A stretch of 64,000 bases of DNA. Source: Lasiosphaeris hirsuta. Taxonomy: Eukaryota; Ascomycota; Sordariomycetes; Sordariales; Lasiosphaeriaceae. Shown in pieces: positions 48,405 to 60,886 of the stretch. A program made the position numbers and the translations under genes. The stretch lies in contig JAUKUA010000001.1 of NCBI GenBank assembly GCA_030549175.1, positions 7,068,001 to 7,132,000 of the forward strand, written 5' to 3'. The notes beneath the pieces were generated by a model. The model was not told where the DNA came from and searched no databases. It was given only the letters and a program-made list of their open reading frames with translations. The number at the start of each line of letters is the position of its first letter. The first letter of the stretch is position 1.

Positions 48405-48634
48405 CCCTCTGGCTTTCCACATGGGGAGATGCTGCCTCGTTCAGGGAGGGGGGGGATGCGGTGAGCGGCGCAGCCTGGGCGGTTTGAGAGGTGGAGAGAG
48501 GAGGGTTGCGTTGACAGAACAATAATATCAAAAGAAGACGAAACTCGCTATATATCGCCCGAGCGTTATATCCCCTCTCCCCACCCCTCCTCGGTCTTCA
48601 ATATGGCATCGGCACATGTTGATATGGCCCTCCC

Positions 48635-48655
48635 TGTGTGTGTGTGTGTGTGTGT
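48635..48655 (+). repeat. (TG)10 microsatellite
   Basis: Perfect TG tract of 21 bases, 230 bp after the (CT)10 tract. A second, shorter TG run followed by a TGTACA palindrome lies at 52331-52349. Confidence 0.95.
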
Positions 48656-51600
48656 CGATATCCTCTTTTTTTCTTCATTTGTAGCATCGCATCATCTTCG
48701 CAGATCCCCAGGATTCTTAAAGTGCTTTGCATGGTCGGGGATCTCACCGATTGTCTCGTGTGTCTGTCGAGATCTCTCTGCTCCCGTCTGTGTGTCAAGG
48801 TCGGTTCGGTCGGTCGATAGGGCACCCGTCCGATCATGTGTCTTGGCGTGGGCGATCATCGTGTTCCGCATCTTCTGGAAAGAATGAGGGAGAGATCCGC
48901 AATCTAGCCTCTTTTTGCACGTCAGGCCTGTCATGACATGATTGGAATTCCTGACAGCTAAGTCGACTCGATCTCTTGATGCTTACGCGAGCAGTGATGA
49001 GCGTTGGTTGTGTAAGGGATGCCAGACATCACCAACCTAGCAATATGGTATTCATGCAAACCACTAAGCACAAATCGGGACTCCTGCAAGCCACAACATG
49101 ATTGGTGGAGAGCCATGACACGCGGAGCGGCTCGTTGTCGCCAGAACCCGTCCATCATTGAACCTCACAGTGCGGTCACCACAAACTGAAAATACGCTTA
49201 CCTAGCGCCCAAACCTAACTTTCAATAGCAAATCCGGAATACATAGCCGTGTATCTAACCATCTAGGCATCCAGCAACCCATCTGTTTTCAGTGCAAACC
49301 CATCTTCAGATATCCCACCAACAGCCCATCAACCCCCTCCAACTCCTAACCACCCCCCCCTCCCCCTTACCGCGGCAGTGGCAAAGGGTTAGGTGAGCTC
49401 CCTCCCACCGGGCTCGCGACAACCAGCTGCAGGAAGACACTTCTTCAACCAAGAACCTTCGCATCGCGGTTCTCTCCTTCTCACACAAAAAAGCAAGAAA
49501 CCATGGTGTGGCAAGAGCCCGTCCCTGACCAAGGCATGGCGGAAACAGCCCCAAGATCGCGCTCGATCCGGCTCGGCCCACCGCAAGCCCAGGACAAGGC
49601 CTGCCACGCCTCAACGCAACGTAAAACACCGTCAAGCATTACCTACCGCTGCCTACCAAAGGCCGGCAACGTTTTCCCACGCATTCTCCCGGTACATCAA
49701 GTTTGGATATGAGCAGTTGCTTGATACCCCGTTCGTGCGTCCGCACCCTCCGTGTCTGGTATGCAGTTCGCCCACGGTGGCCAACGACCAGCAACTCTCA
49801 CCAACCGGCTGCAGATTCGTGTTGTTTCAAACAAGATGTCGCAAATTCGCATCTCGAGCGCTGTTCTCTCGCCCCGTTCTCTCGCCTCCCGTCGTTTCTT
49901 GCGCCCGTGATTAACACATGTTTCTGTCAAAGCTCCTTGCTGGGGAAGAGCTTAAGGGACCCCCCCGGCTTGCCCCCCCCCAATCCTGCTCTGCTACTCT
50001 GCCCGCCCTCCCATCACGATGATGGATCCCCTTCCAGGCAAGCAAGCCGCTGGAGATCTTCCCGCGGCCAGCCACCGCAATAACGCACACGGTAGAGCAT
50101 GTAAGCCGCACTCGGGCTGCCAATGCTCGTCCACGCAGTAAACGAGATGGCTGCCGCACGCAGTGGAGCTATCAAGGCCGAATAGAGTTTGGGCGGCTGC
50201 GGATAAGATAAGGGGTCAGCGCCACGCCGTGTTGTACAGCCCTCACCCGAGCGGGAGCTGACTGCTAACTCTTCTGCTATAGCCCTCGCTGTGTGGTCAT
50301 CCATCGGGCGTCGTGGCCTGCGAAGAGCCCGAGCTAGGAATCTAGTGTGGTCGCTCAGTGGCCGTCACACCACCAAACCAGCTCACCATTGGGTGACATG
50401 GTTCTCCGCAGGAGCAAGACCATGGCAGATACGATACTGGTACCGAATCCGGCCTCGTTCACCAAAGTCCCGTACAACGCATCCTGTTCGCCCAAGAGAG
50501 AAAACTCCGCAGGCAGCTACCCGGTGAGGGCGGGGTCTTCTCATCAAGTCAGGATATAGTGTCCGTGAAGTCTTGTGGTCTCCATGTAGCAAAACATCTT
50601 GTGAGGATCCCGGCTTATAACAGGTCTGGTTTTTGCACCGCCGCGAGAGGTTTCCGAGATATGCCTAACGTTTGTTGCCTTTCGGCGTCAGGTACCCCGA
50701 GACCGAAACTTGGCGGTGCTCACAATCGTGTTACGATGCAGGTATCCCCGAGGACCAAATGCCGGTGTGAGATGAAGGCTGCTCCAAACTGGGCTGCTTC
50801 CCACGGGGGAGCGCCGAGACCAGGCAACATCCAGAGAGAGGAAGCCAGATCGTACACTCTCATGCTTTGGTCGTCCCACCACATCCCAAGGATCCAGTCA
50901 GCCTTCTTTGGTGACGTGGAACGACAGCATGCTGCCGCCGACATTCACCCACGGGCACGCACTTGCGCTCGGTACGGACCCCTGGTTTAAGAACAAGCTG
51001 GTACTGGAGGTGGACGTCCCCACACTGGCGAGGTGCAACTTTACACCCTCTATAGCAAAGAATGAAGGGGTCCCCTGTCGAGGTAAGTAGCAATAGGGGG
51101 CTCCTGGGGTGGCGTTGGAGGGTGTCCTGATTCGACGCCAAGGTTGGTAGGCAGGACATATGGTGGTATCTGCAGCAAAGTTTAGTGTCAGATGCCTCGC
51201 CATATCGCTAATGAGCATCTAAGACGGGAGGGAGTGGAGGCACTGTCCCGTGGGTATTTCAAATCAGAGAAAGAAAATGGAAACACTTATCAAAGTCGAT
51301 TGGGCGCCTGGACCGTTGGCAGGTAGGAAGACCTGGTGCCGGTGAGGACGGTGCCGAAGCTGCCAGCCCCAAACCGGATTTCCTTCAATGCCGGAAATGA
51401 GCCCGCTCATGTTTTGTTTGCCAGCCTGGCCCAAAAGATCGCGATCACAGCCGCTCGGCTCCAGCGGTACTGTCGCATTTTGGCCGTCGCGTCCTCTGCT
51501 CTCCAGTTCTTGAAAAGGAGAAAGTCTATGGACAGGCTGGCGAAATTGTCGTCACAAATTATTCCGCAGCGCCACTCGACCCTGCAGGGTTGGACTTGTC

Positions 51601-54600
51601 TTCGCATGAACATGCATGGAATGGGAGTCCGCGAACTGTTTGAAGTGCACGGATTATGGAACGTCTGGAAGCCTTCCTCAAGTGCACAAGGCCCGTGAAC
51701 TTGCAATTGCAGACGAAAAGAGGAGGCAGAGACACGGCGAGATAGGCCAAAGCAAGCGATGCGCAGGGCAAAAAGCGCCCCATAAGACCATGAGGTAGCC
51801 TCCCTAAGCATGAGTGCGAGGATATTCCTCCGCGACAACAAGAATTTGTCATGGGGGATACGACTGGGCGAGACAGCGCTTGGGGCCAGGACCGCCAGTG
51901 ATTCCAATGCGGTGGAACGCATGGATTTGGATCAAGTACCCGTGGAACCATGGTCGCGCGATATCCTTTGAAAGCAGCCCCATGTGGATAAAGTCTTCAA
52001 CATCTGGCCGGCTGGCGGTTTGACGATAACTTCAAGTCTGTTGCGCCTGCCCCTCACACTATCCGAGCCTGCGACTAAGCACCAGGGCGGTGAGGCTTGC
52101 AGCAAAATACAGCCGTTGCCGGTAGCCGATGGTGGTGCTGATACCGAGTCCTCACGACGGGCTAGTTCCGAGTCTCTCATATTTTGCGACATGCAGGCCG
52201 ACAGCTTTGGTGTAGATACCGGGTCCTGTTTGCCGCACATGACTGGCGGTGGGACTTGAGCGAGCAGCGGAAAGCCACGGCGCTGATCGACCAAAGGCCA
52301 CATAGATTGGTTGGCGTGGGTGTGGCCGTATGTGTGTGTGTACATGTGTACACGTATCTCATTTGTTAGACGATCCAAGTTCTCGCTGGGAATTCAGACG
52401 ATGACCCTTTTGGCCTTGCCATATCGTGCCAGTGTGTTGACCTTGACATTTTGGGACTTCTGTGACTGAGCTGGGGCGATCAGCTGAGCGGACCCTGTTC
52501 AGGTTCTTGGCAGCGGGAGACCGGTGGCGCCGTCCAGTCAACGCTCACCCTGGAGCTTAGGTCCGTGCTGAAGCACCTCATCCTGTATCTGTGATCCTGG
52601 CAGCAGGCTAGCAGCGCTGGCGGGTTCTGTCGTGCAGCAGTCTGCAGCCGTCTGTCGGTGGGGGGCCTGGAAAGGCAGACCCAAGACAAGACCCCCTGGC
52701 GCCACTCTCCAAGACGTTGTTCCTCACACTGTCCCCGTCTGCCGTGAGCCCACAACGAAAAACCAGAGAGAGCGACCCGCAGCCCCAAACGGTGCGCGGC
52801 CACATGGATGACCTGCAAGACATGTCGCAGTTCACTTCTTTGCAGTCGCAAACCTAGAGCTACCTCTAACTGTCTTGCGAAGGGGAAATGTGCGGGGATA
52901 CCATGGCTCGATGTTGCGCTCCCGGAATGACCTCTTCGGTCGAGATTAGTGTAGTGTTCGCCAGGGACAGGGGGCGGAAAGGGCCCTGTTGCTCTGTTCA
53001 GCTGCCAGGCTCACCATGGCGGGCAGAGAGCGAGCTAGTCACGGGACTCTTCCGGTGTGCTATTCTTGGAAAAGCTGGCGATATGCCCTTTTGTAGGCAA
53101 GTCGTAAGATGAGGAAGCTCCATCAATCTCGGAGGCGGACTCGCAGGACGCTGCAAACTCTCGAGCCCATCTGTCATTGAGGTCCCGCAGACGATCGCAA
53201 GCGTGACTCCAAAAGCGTTTACTTGCAGATGAACGGCATAGCCAGCACCTGAGTGATTGGACACCGTATGATACAATAGTTGAGGTTGCACGAATATAGC
53301 TTGACCCAGCAAGGATGTTGCCAAAGAGGGGCCAAGTTGGCTGGCGTTGGCTGGTTCCGTCTACCTCTGTTCCCAAACCAGTTTGGCAGTTCTCGCACGG
53401 GCACAGGCAGACAGAACCGCAGCCGAATAGGAAATGCTCCCAGCTACCCGAAAACCTTGCGCTGTCAGCGTGCGCCGCAAGTGTTCGTGGGTGGGCGCCG
53501 CTCCTGCAAAGTTGCATTCGACGTCTTCGGTATTTGAACTTTTGGGGGTGTGGGAGGTGAGGCGCCTGTCGCATTTCCCCGAGGCAGAAGATGGTGGGAT
53601 CCCACCTCACCAGAGCAGAAGGTGTGACACCAGGCCGCGCGAGTGGATCACCGTCGAGGGGCTCTACTGTACTGCATAGTCAAAGAGGGGTGCCGCTGAA
53701 GGCCGCCATCGACATAGGACCTGCCTTCGCCGGCCGCCATAGCACGATAAACGGCCAGGGATGGTGACGGGAAGTAAATTGCGGAACATTAATCAACACC
53801 ATCTTGTGACTTTGGCCCATCCAGGTGGGAACAAGGCCTGCCTTTCGAGCCGCCGAGATACGCTGAATGGCCAGTGAGTACGTCGGTGGTGTCGCCGTCC
53901 CGGCGAGGAAGCTCGACGGGGCTGCGGGTCGAGGGGCTGTCTCTGATCCTGAGTGTCTCACAACTCGGACTCGGTCCAGCAGTTGCTGAGACTGCACGAA
54001 TGCTTTTCTGTTCGTTCTGCGAGCAGCCCAAGACAGGATCTCGGCATTAGGAAGCCAGCGAGGCCGGAGGCTCCACTAGGTCGGCGACTTCGATCCAAGG
54101 CCGCACAGAATACAGGATGACACAGATGGCATCAATATGGCCGGCATGGGGATGACAGGAAGGTCGAGGTTTGGGATTTAGGAGGGGGTGCTGTGTCGAT
54201 TGAGGGATCCCTCTCCGTCCCAATTCAGAGATTGAGGGGTTGCTCGCTGTAAATCCTGCCTGCAATGCGGCAATCTGGAGGCTTGGTAGCTTGGATTGGC
54301 TGCCCAGGGAGGAAGTCGCGGCTGGGCAGCACCTGCCCCCACCACCCCCTTGCTTCTTTCCGCGACACACAGACACAAGGCCGGCCTCCAGCTCCCACTG
54401 TTCCCACTTCTCCCAGCGACATCGACACTGACATTGGTGTGTATCCCTGCACGCACTGCCTTTACAGTCGCCGTCACTCAGACACGATGCATGGGGTGGT
54501 ACTGCAGTTGACGCCCCAGGTACCAGAGAGAGCAGGTCGCAAGTACGAAGTACTTACTGCATAGCAACCAGGAATGCAGCTCAGGCTCGCCATGAGCCGG

Positions 54601-54836
54601 AATCGAAGCTTCCCGCTGAGCACTCCCCCCAGCCATTTCCCATCCCATCTTCCATGTCCCCATGTCCCCCATCTCCACGAGAGGTGTCCGTGAGCATCCT
54701 GCAGCGGCAGCGGCTGGCTTCGTCTGATTGCTTTCTGTGTAGCGGAATGAGACGAAGTGGCAGGCAGATACCTGATCTGGACTAGGTTCGTGGCGCAAAA
54801 TACAGGCAAACCCTGCCGTCGCAATGGTAGAGGATT

Positions 54837-54857
54837 AAAAAAAAAAAAGAAAAAAAA
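54837..54857 (+). repeat. A-rich run interrupted by one G
   Basis: Twelve A, one G, then a further A run, in the gene-free region upstream of velB. Confidence 0.9.
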
Positions 54858-55096
54858 GCCCAATATGCTACCCGAAAATGATGGAGAATCACTGACAGCG
54901 GTGTTGCGGCACGGCTTTCGCCGCTGTCCCCGGCGCAAAGCCTAGAGGATGGAGTCGGGAGTCTGGACGGATGGACCAAACCAGGTCCCCGTCGAGTTCC
55001 ATGCTGGCATCACCAGAACCTGGGCAGCTCAGCACCGATGCCCAGGATGATGAGGACTTGGACAACGAGTCCTGCCAACCCGCGATCCGACTTGAA

Positions 55097-55110
55097 CCCC
55101 CCCCCCCCCC
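55097..55110 (+). repeat. Poly-C run (14 C)
   Basis: Mononucleotide C tract about 870 bp upstream of the velB start. Its length is a likely site of assembly error. Confidence 0.9.
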
Positions 55111-55643
55111 ACCAAAAGTCCAAATCTGGGTAGGTGAGTCAGCCAGGAACTCGATGTAGCAACAAACCACAGCAGGATGAAGAAGTTGATTTACAGAGAA
55201 AGCGGAGGCGACAACGTGAAATTGCACCGTTGCGGCTGAGAGAACTTGCCAAGCCTTTAGACATTGGGGAAGAGGTTTGACGTGTTGGAAAGTGGGCAAA
55301 TGGGGTACGGGTGGGCTTACTACAGGTACGGAGTACAGTGCGGCCCAAGCCCAGCGTTAGGATGCTGCAGTCCGGAGTACGTACCTACCCTACTGGACCT
55401 ACCCCGTACACATGGATCCCCCCGCTGAAAAGTCGCAAGTCGCAAGTCGCGAGAGCGCCCGTGCTGATCAGCTCCCTTTCTCCACACGCACCACGAACCT
55501 AAGTGATCTCCAACACACCGGCAGGCCCCCTCCACTTCCATAGAATCGAGAACTCTCAACATATTGGACTTAAGCTCCCGCGAATCTTGTTTCACCCTTC
55601 CGGAGAAAGCACTTGCGGTCAGTCAGTCAATACTGTCGTAGGG

Positions 55644-55650
55644 TATATAA
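55644..55650 (+). promoter_or_regulatory. TATA box of velB
   Basis: TATATAA preceded by GGG, 315 bp upstream of the velB ATG. No other ATG was found between it and 55965, so the velB start is the first ATG of the inferred transcript. The leader would be about 290 nt unless it is spliced. Confidence 0.6.
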
Positions 55651-55964
55651 GAGAAGGGCTACCCATAGGCATATACTCCTATCTCATCCTAGAAGACAGA
55701 GTCGCCAACCCCTCACCTGCCGTCAGCTACAACGGCCGACCCATCAACCGACGACCGACAACCTTCGGACTGCGGCCGTGATCGTGGCATTCACTACCGA
55801 TAGCACAGCGAGATATATTTTAGCAATACTTCTGGCAGAGCTAGTCGCTTTTTCTCTCAGTGTGCTGAAAGAGATAGGAATCGTCGTGCCTGGAACTTGG
55901 AACCGCGACGAACGAGAGCGGGGGCTTCGACGGCACCACAGAAGAGACAGGCATATTCGCGACA

Positions 55965-57632
55965 ATGCATCAACCACCCCCGTATGGTTCCTCTCAGGGA
56001 CACATGCCGCCTGATATGCACTCGCATGCTCATTCAGTTCCCTACCCGCCGCATCAACTACAGCAACTCCCGCCAATGCCTCCGCCAGGGCCGCCAGGGC
56101 ACTATCCGCAAGATAGCCTCCAGATGGCAGCCTCCAGTGCGCCGCAACAGAGCCCAGTGAGCGAAAGCTCACAGCAACCATCCTCGACTCAGTCACAAGA
56201 GCGCGCGCCGCTTACCCCCGAACAAATACGGGAACAGACGAAGAACCTGATTCCTTTCACGAAACATGACGATAACGGCTGGGTATACGAGTAAGTATTG
56301 CAGTGGCACATCGACCAGCCCTGGCCATCGAGCCAGTTGTCGGCCTAAGCTGACTTGTACTCTTAGACTTCGTGTCGTGCAGCAACCACAACGTGCCCGA
56401 ATGTGCGGCTTTGGTGACAAGGTATGCTCAACATCAACCGTAATCTTGCCGGAGAGAGGAAAACAGGAGCTTACGACAGGATAGGATCGCCGCCCCATCA
56501 CACCACCTCCCTGTGTCAGGCTCTACGTGACTGACAAGGCGACCGGTAAGGAAATTAACTGCAAGTGAGTAATCATCCACATCGACCTTGATTTGCGTGT
56601 CTGTACTGATGCTTTCGTCTTGAAGCGAGATCGAACACACAATGTATGTGTGCAATGTGGATCTCTGGGACGAGCATGCTTTGAAGGAGGTGAACCTTGT
56701 CAGACACACCACGGCAACACCTTCCATCTCGTCGACTACACCCGCTTCATACGCTGCTATGGATAATGCCACGCCTGCATATACGAATGTTTTGCCGGGG
56801 ACTCGCGATGTCGGCGCATATGGGCAGCCGATGCCGTATCAGTCTGGTCCGCCCGTAAACCATTATGCTATCCCGCAGTCGCCGTATCAGGGTATGCCTC
56901 AAGGGGCCATGTCTCAGGGTATGTCAATGTTGCAACCCGTTGTGCTGTTTGAAGTCTGCAGTTTTTATGTGCTCACCACATCTTGCAGGTGGATTCGTTG
57001 GCTCGAATGGGAACAATTACGGGCCACCGTCTCAATACTACCCGCACGACTACCGGTCCGAGATGCACGGGATTCCCCAGCTTGCTTCCCAATCTCCTTC
57101 CTACGCCCCACCGCGCGTCTACGAGTCATCCTATGGTGGCCCCATGGCCCAAACCCACCGTCTTTCCATCAGCGGTAACCAGCCGCAGGGCATGTTCACC
57201 CGGAACCTGATTGGCAGCCTTGCTGCCAGCGCTTTCCGCCTTGTAGACACCGAAGATAAGAACGGTATTTGGTTTGTCCTGCAGGATCTCAGCGTTAGGA
57301 CCGAGGGCAACTTCCGGTAAGCAAAGCAGCTTGCACCCCTTCCACCTTGGCATATCAAACTAACCAATCATGGTTGTAACAGCCTCCGGTTTTCCTTTGT
57401 CAACGTGGGAGCCGCCATCAGCTCTGTGAACGGATCAGGAACCACCGTCAACCAGGGCAAGGCACCCGTACTTGCCTCCGTTTTTAGCGATGTCTTTCAG
57501 GTTTATTCAGCGAAGAAGTTCCCCGGTGTTTGTGAGAGTACGCCCTTGAGCAAGTGCTTTGCCACGCAAGGCATAAAGATCCCCATACGTAAAGATGGAC
57601 CGAAGAATGGCGAGGACGATGACTACGAGTAA
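55965..57632 (+). CDS. velB: Velvet-family developmental regulator VelB
   Basis: Six exons: 55965-56290, 56367-56421, 56485-56564, 56626-56918, 56989-57316 and 57383-57632, giving 443 aa. The frame closes at every junction. The first ~108 residues are Pro/Gln/His/Ser-rich. The velvet domain starts with LRVVQQPQRARMCGFGDK, then DRRPITPPPCVRLYV. It is split by a Tyr/Gln/Pro-rich insert (about residues 170-315) and resumes with FTRNLIGSLAASAFRL, WFVLQDLSVRTEG and SAKKFPGVCESTPLSKCFA. The insert and the ending IKIPIRKDG are diagnostic of VelB rather than VeA, VosA or VelC. VelB pairs with VeA and LaeA, and with VosA, in the nucleus to control sporulation, sexual development and secondary metabolism. 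The NF-kB-like velvet fold binds DNA (family knowledge). Confidence 0.95.
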
Positions 57633-60427
57633 GATTGGAGTTGATTTCGTCGATTGGCTCTTATTTAGAGGAAATTGATTGAAAGCGTTTCCTTCAGGGG
57701 GTAAGATCTCCTGTACAGAGAGGCGCCCCATTATTTATATCTAGGGGTATATATTAAAGATGAGCATTGCTATAGAATTTAATACACCTCATGCTTAGGA
57801 TCCTGTTTCATCTGGGTGGCTGTGTCGATTTGAACCTTGGAGTTTGGGTGATGAACTCGGGAGAGTGTTAAGAGATAGGATTTGAAGACATGATGAGTTA
57901 CACAAACCTCGTGGGCTCCCTTGATCGAGAATTCTAGAGAGGTTTGAGAACTCATTAGGTTTTAAGACAAAGGGTACCATATGTAGAGGAGGTCGGAGTA
58001 AATCTAGCAGAGGTTAAAATATGTCTCTCGATTCTGCAGTGTAACTGTCCCTTGCCTGCCGGTCGCCCAAGTAAGTCTAGTGGAGGTACGCAAGGTAGGT
58101 AGGTGGCTGGCTACCTACGCACAGTTCTCCGAGTCCACGTGGACGCCCGTCTCATGTCTCGACAGCTGGAGCTTGGAATTGCTTCTAGAACCCATGCTGG
58201 CCACTGATCCCGTCTTCCCTCCCCCCTACCCTGTCCTATACCATTAAGGCAGGCTGGAGTTCGAGGATCGTCGGCCTGGGATACGCTAGATGTTACGACA
58301 TGGGAAAGGGCTAGCTGGGGATTGTCTCGGAAAACTTCCATGGAACGTTGATGGATGCGGTGCACTGTTGCTGCTTCTACGGGGAAGCGGGAAGGCGGAG
58401 AGTGAAGGGGGAGGGCGGAAAATCCAGCGAGCTGGGAATCAAGGAGGTGCCTCGTCCAGGTCCGTCCGCGTGAGGTCATGGGGTCGGCTTGTTTTTGTTG
58501 TGTCGGGACTCGGACGTGCCGCGGCAGGGTCCAGTCTTCCATTTCTTCTCTCTCTCCTCATACATTACGAAATCGGCGCTAGAGGAGCTGTCCCTGCGCC
58601 CCGGGGCCGTCGACTCAGCCTGGCTTCCCTCGGCAGCGGGCGTTGGACCCGACCCCGGTGCCCAAGCTGAATGAAAAGGGCGGGGGAGGGGTAAAACAGC
58701 CCGCCCGCTGGAACCCGTTTTCTTTTCATTTCTTTTACCCGATCGGCCGGCGTTCGCCGACCTTGCTACCTAGGTACCTTACCTGGTGAGGCTGCCCGAA
58801 GCTTGGGCAGCTCCGGCCCTTCTTTTAGCCCGCCGGCTCGCCTGTGGCATATTTCCTCAGATTGCCCATGCGTTGCATCATGATGCGCTCGCTTGTTCTC
58901 GTGAGGTTGACTAGAGGGGTGCTATACTGCAGTGCTAGTGCAGGAGCGGAATCATGCACTGCCGAAGCGACCTCTGGGTCTTTTCCGGGGAAGAGCGATA
59001 CCCAAATAAGTTTTGGACGAACGCAGATAATGTCGCCTTGCAGTCAGTAGGCCAGTCAGCCAGAGCTGGGTGGCGACCTGAGCCTAGCCTGGTGCAAGAC
59101 AAGTAATCAATGGGTTAGGGTCGGGTAGGCCCTGGTGTTCGGACCGAGGCCGGCATCGGGTGTTGATTCAACAGGAACGAAGAGACCAATGAGATTGTCT
59201 TGTGAGCTCCAAAACAAACCGAACTTCCAAAGAACACGGATACGAGAAATCGGTTTCAGGATCGCCAAAACCTCAAATAATGAGTTGTCTTCCCTCGCGG
59301 CTCGGTTGCCATCTAGACAGCTCCATGACAAGAGAAAAAATACATCTGCTGCCGACTGATTTGTCAGTGTGGGACTGCGCGGTGGAGCACAAGGTGTCTG
59401 ACCGATTCTAGCTGCCCCTGAACTCTTCTTAGTGGCATCTGTGGACCACGACTTCAATTTCAACACGGCATGTGTGCGATACAAAACTTGCACCCCCGCT
59501 TACGTCGGATCACGGACTGGGCGCCCGCCTGCCAAAGCTAAATATATCCCCTATTCTGTATGTTTGCTCCCGTAGTGAATATCGACGCGACCCTTTGCGC
59601 GCGGAAGCTGCCTCGATCTTCCCCAGCCTCTGGACAAGACGTGACGTCACGCCATTCGCAACGTGCCCAATACCACCCAGAGAGAGCCCAAGGAGGTGTC
59701 CCGAGGACTGCTCTGGGAGGCCGACGAGCCTCAAGATGCTGAGACAGGACAATGCCAAGGTGAATGGCACCATCCGGTCATGCATTTCATCCAAGCGTTG
59801 TGGCCAACGAGGTGGATTCCCGTTACGTTAGCGACCGCAAATGGTGTCCCGAATTTTAGTCAAGCCTCGGGCGGAGCGATCCAGCTCTGGACGCCCTGGG
59901 AGTTCCCCCTGCGAGGGGTCGATGAGGGGAAGGCAGACCCTATGTGCCCGGGTGATATCAGCGCCCAGCCTCAGGAGCGGATCTAGTAGTTTTCTTGGGT
60001 CACTCTGCTGCTAGGGAGGAAGAGGAAAGAATTCCTAGATCTCCTTGTGATCAGTGTGGGAAAAAATTGGGTTTCCTGGGGCTGGTTATGCAGCTACCCG
60101 GTGAGACAGTTTTTCACCTGGAAAGCACCAGTGGCACACGCAGCCAGGCCTAAGCAGTTGGAAGAAAAAAAAACCGAAAGAAAAAAAAAGCCCCAAAACG
60201 GCCTCCCGGCCATCTATCCCACCGCTTCTTCTTGAAATATATAACCCAACTTGGGACTGCTCCATCTCAACTCCTTCGCCCCTGCTCTATTTTCTCCATC
60301 CAACCTACTCCAGTATCCTTCCGCCCACCTGCTCTCCTTCCCAGCAACCAAAACATCAAGTTCGCCTGACACTTCTTGGCCGAACCGCCTCTCCGCTACT
60401 CACCACACACCACACACAAAAGGCATC
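57633..60427. other. 2.8 kb intergenic region, no gene seen
   Basis: Follows velB and precedes the DUF3602 gene, both on the + strand. Short frames only, no recognisable product. It contains the palindrome TACCTAGGTA at 58767-58776, and ACCTAC/GTAGGT-type elements near 58090-58130. The right end carries the TATA box of the next gene. Confidence 0.5.
60238..60244 (+). promoter_or_regulatory. TATA box of the DUF3602 gene
   Basis: TATATAA, 184 bp before the ATG at 60428, followed by a C/T-rich leader typical of strongly expressed filamentous fungal genes. Confidence 0.6.
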
Positions 60428-60886
60428 ATGTCACATCTTCAGTCCTCTGGCCGCGGTGGCGCCGGCAACATCCGTGAAAGCAGCCAGAACCACCAGATCC
60501 AGCCCGAGGACCTGCAAACACCAATACTCAAGACGGCCGTCGTGACGACGGGCCGCGGTGGCACGGGCAACATGGCCAAGAACTCGGACCCTGTCGAGAC
60601 AAGGCTGCGCCAGGACGTTGAGCCGTAGGTTTTCTCTTCTCTCGAGAGACAACCCCTCCCAACCAAAGTACCCTCTGGCTAACCGAGCCGTCACAGGGTT
60701 ATCCGCCGCTCCAGCCATGGCGCAACCCACGTCGGCCGCGGAGGCACCGGTAACGTCTTCCACCCCAACTCGGAGGAGGAGGCGGCTGCCAAGCGGGAGC
60801 AAGAGAAGAACGGCTCGGCCGTGGATGACACCAAGGAGGCCAGCTGGGCCGAGAAGGGCAGGAATCTGCTCTTCGGCAAGAAGTGA
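60428..60886 (+). CDS. Small DUF3602 (Par32-like) protein
   Basis: Two exons, 60428-60624 and 60697-60886 (72 bp intron, phase 2), encode 128 aa. The protein is hydrophilic and built on three copies of GRGGxGN: SGRGGAGNI near residue 7, TGRGGTGNM near 41 and VGRGGTGNV near 77. It has an acidic/basic C-terminus ending LLFGKK. This is the signature of DUF3602; the family includes yeast Par32, a phosphoprotein acting on ammonium transporters downstream of TORC1. That specific role is family knowledge and may not hold here. The clear TATA box and C/T-rich leader suggest high or inducible expression. Confidence 0.9.

Larger units (their letters stand above)
47068..55964. other. 8.9 kb region without a supportable gene
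   Basis: Between the RhoGEF stop and the velB start. Many short frames exist on both strands (longest about 190 codons, complement of 53035-53610) but none shows a recognisable domain, and their composition follows local base content. The region holds several simple repeats (listed separately), a TATATATC stretch near 48549 followed by a C/T-rich tract, and the velB promoter at its right end. Spliced small genes or long non-coding RNAs cannot be excluded from sequence alone. No tRNA, rRNA or transposon was recognised. Confidence 0.55.

Noticed and set aside
48603..48887. 94-codon frame after the TATATATC stretch
   Set aside because: Its sequence is partly the translated (TG)n tract (VCVCVCV) and has no family resemblance. 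The promoter-like signal is reported as a finding, not as a gene.
50014..50304. Short - strand frame containing an Ala/Ile-rich stretch that looked like a small membrane protein
   Set aside because: The hydrophobic part is brief, no family is recognised, and the right end is ordinary low-quality frame.
53035..53610. 191-codon frame on the - strand, and 49393-49914 on the + strand
   Set aside because: The longest frames in the gene-free block; neither has a recognised motif, a splice pattern or a good start context.
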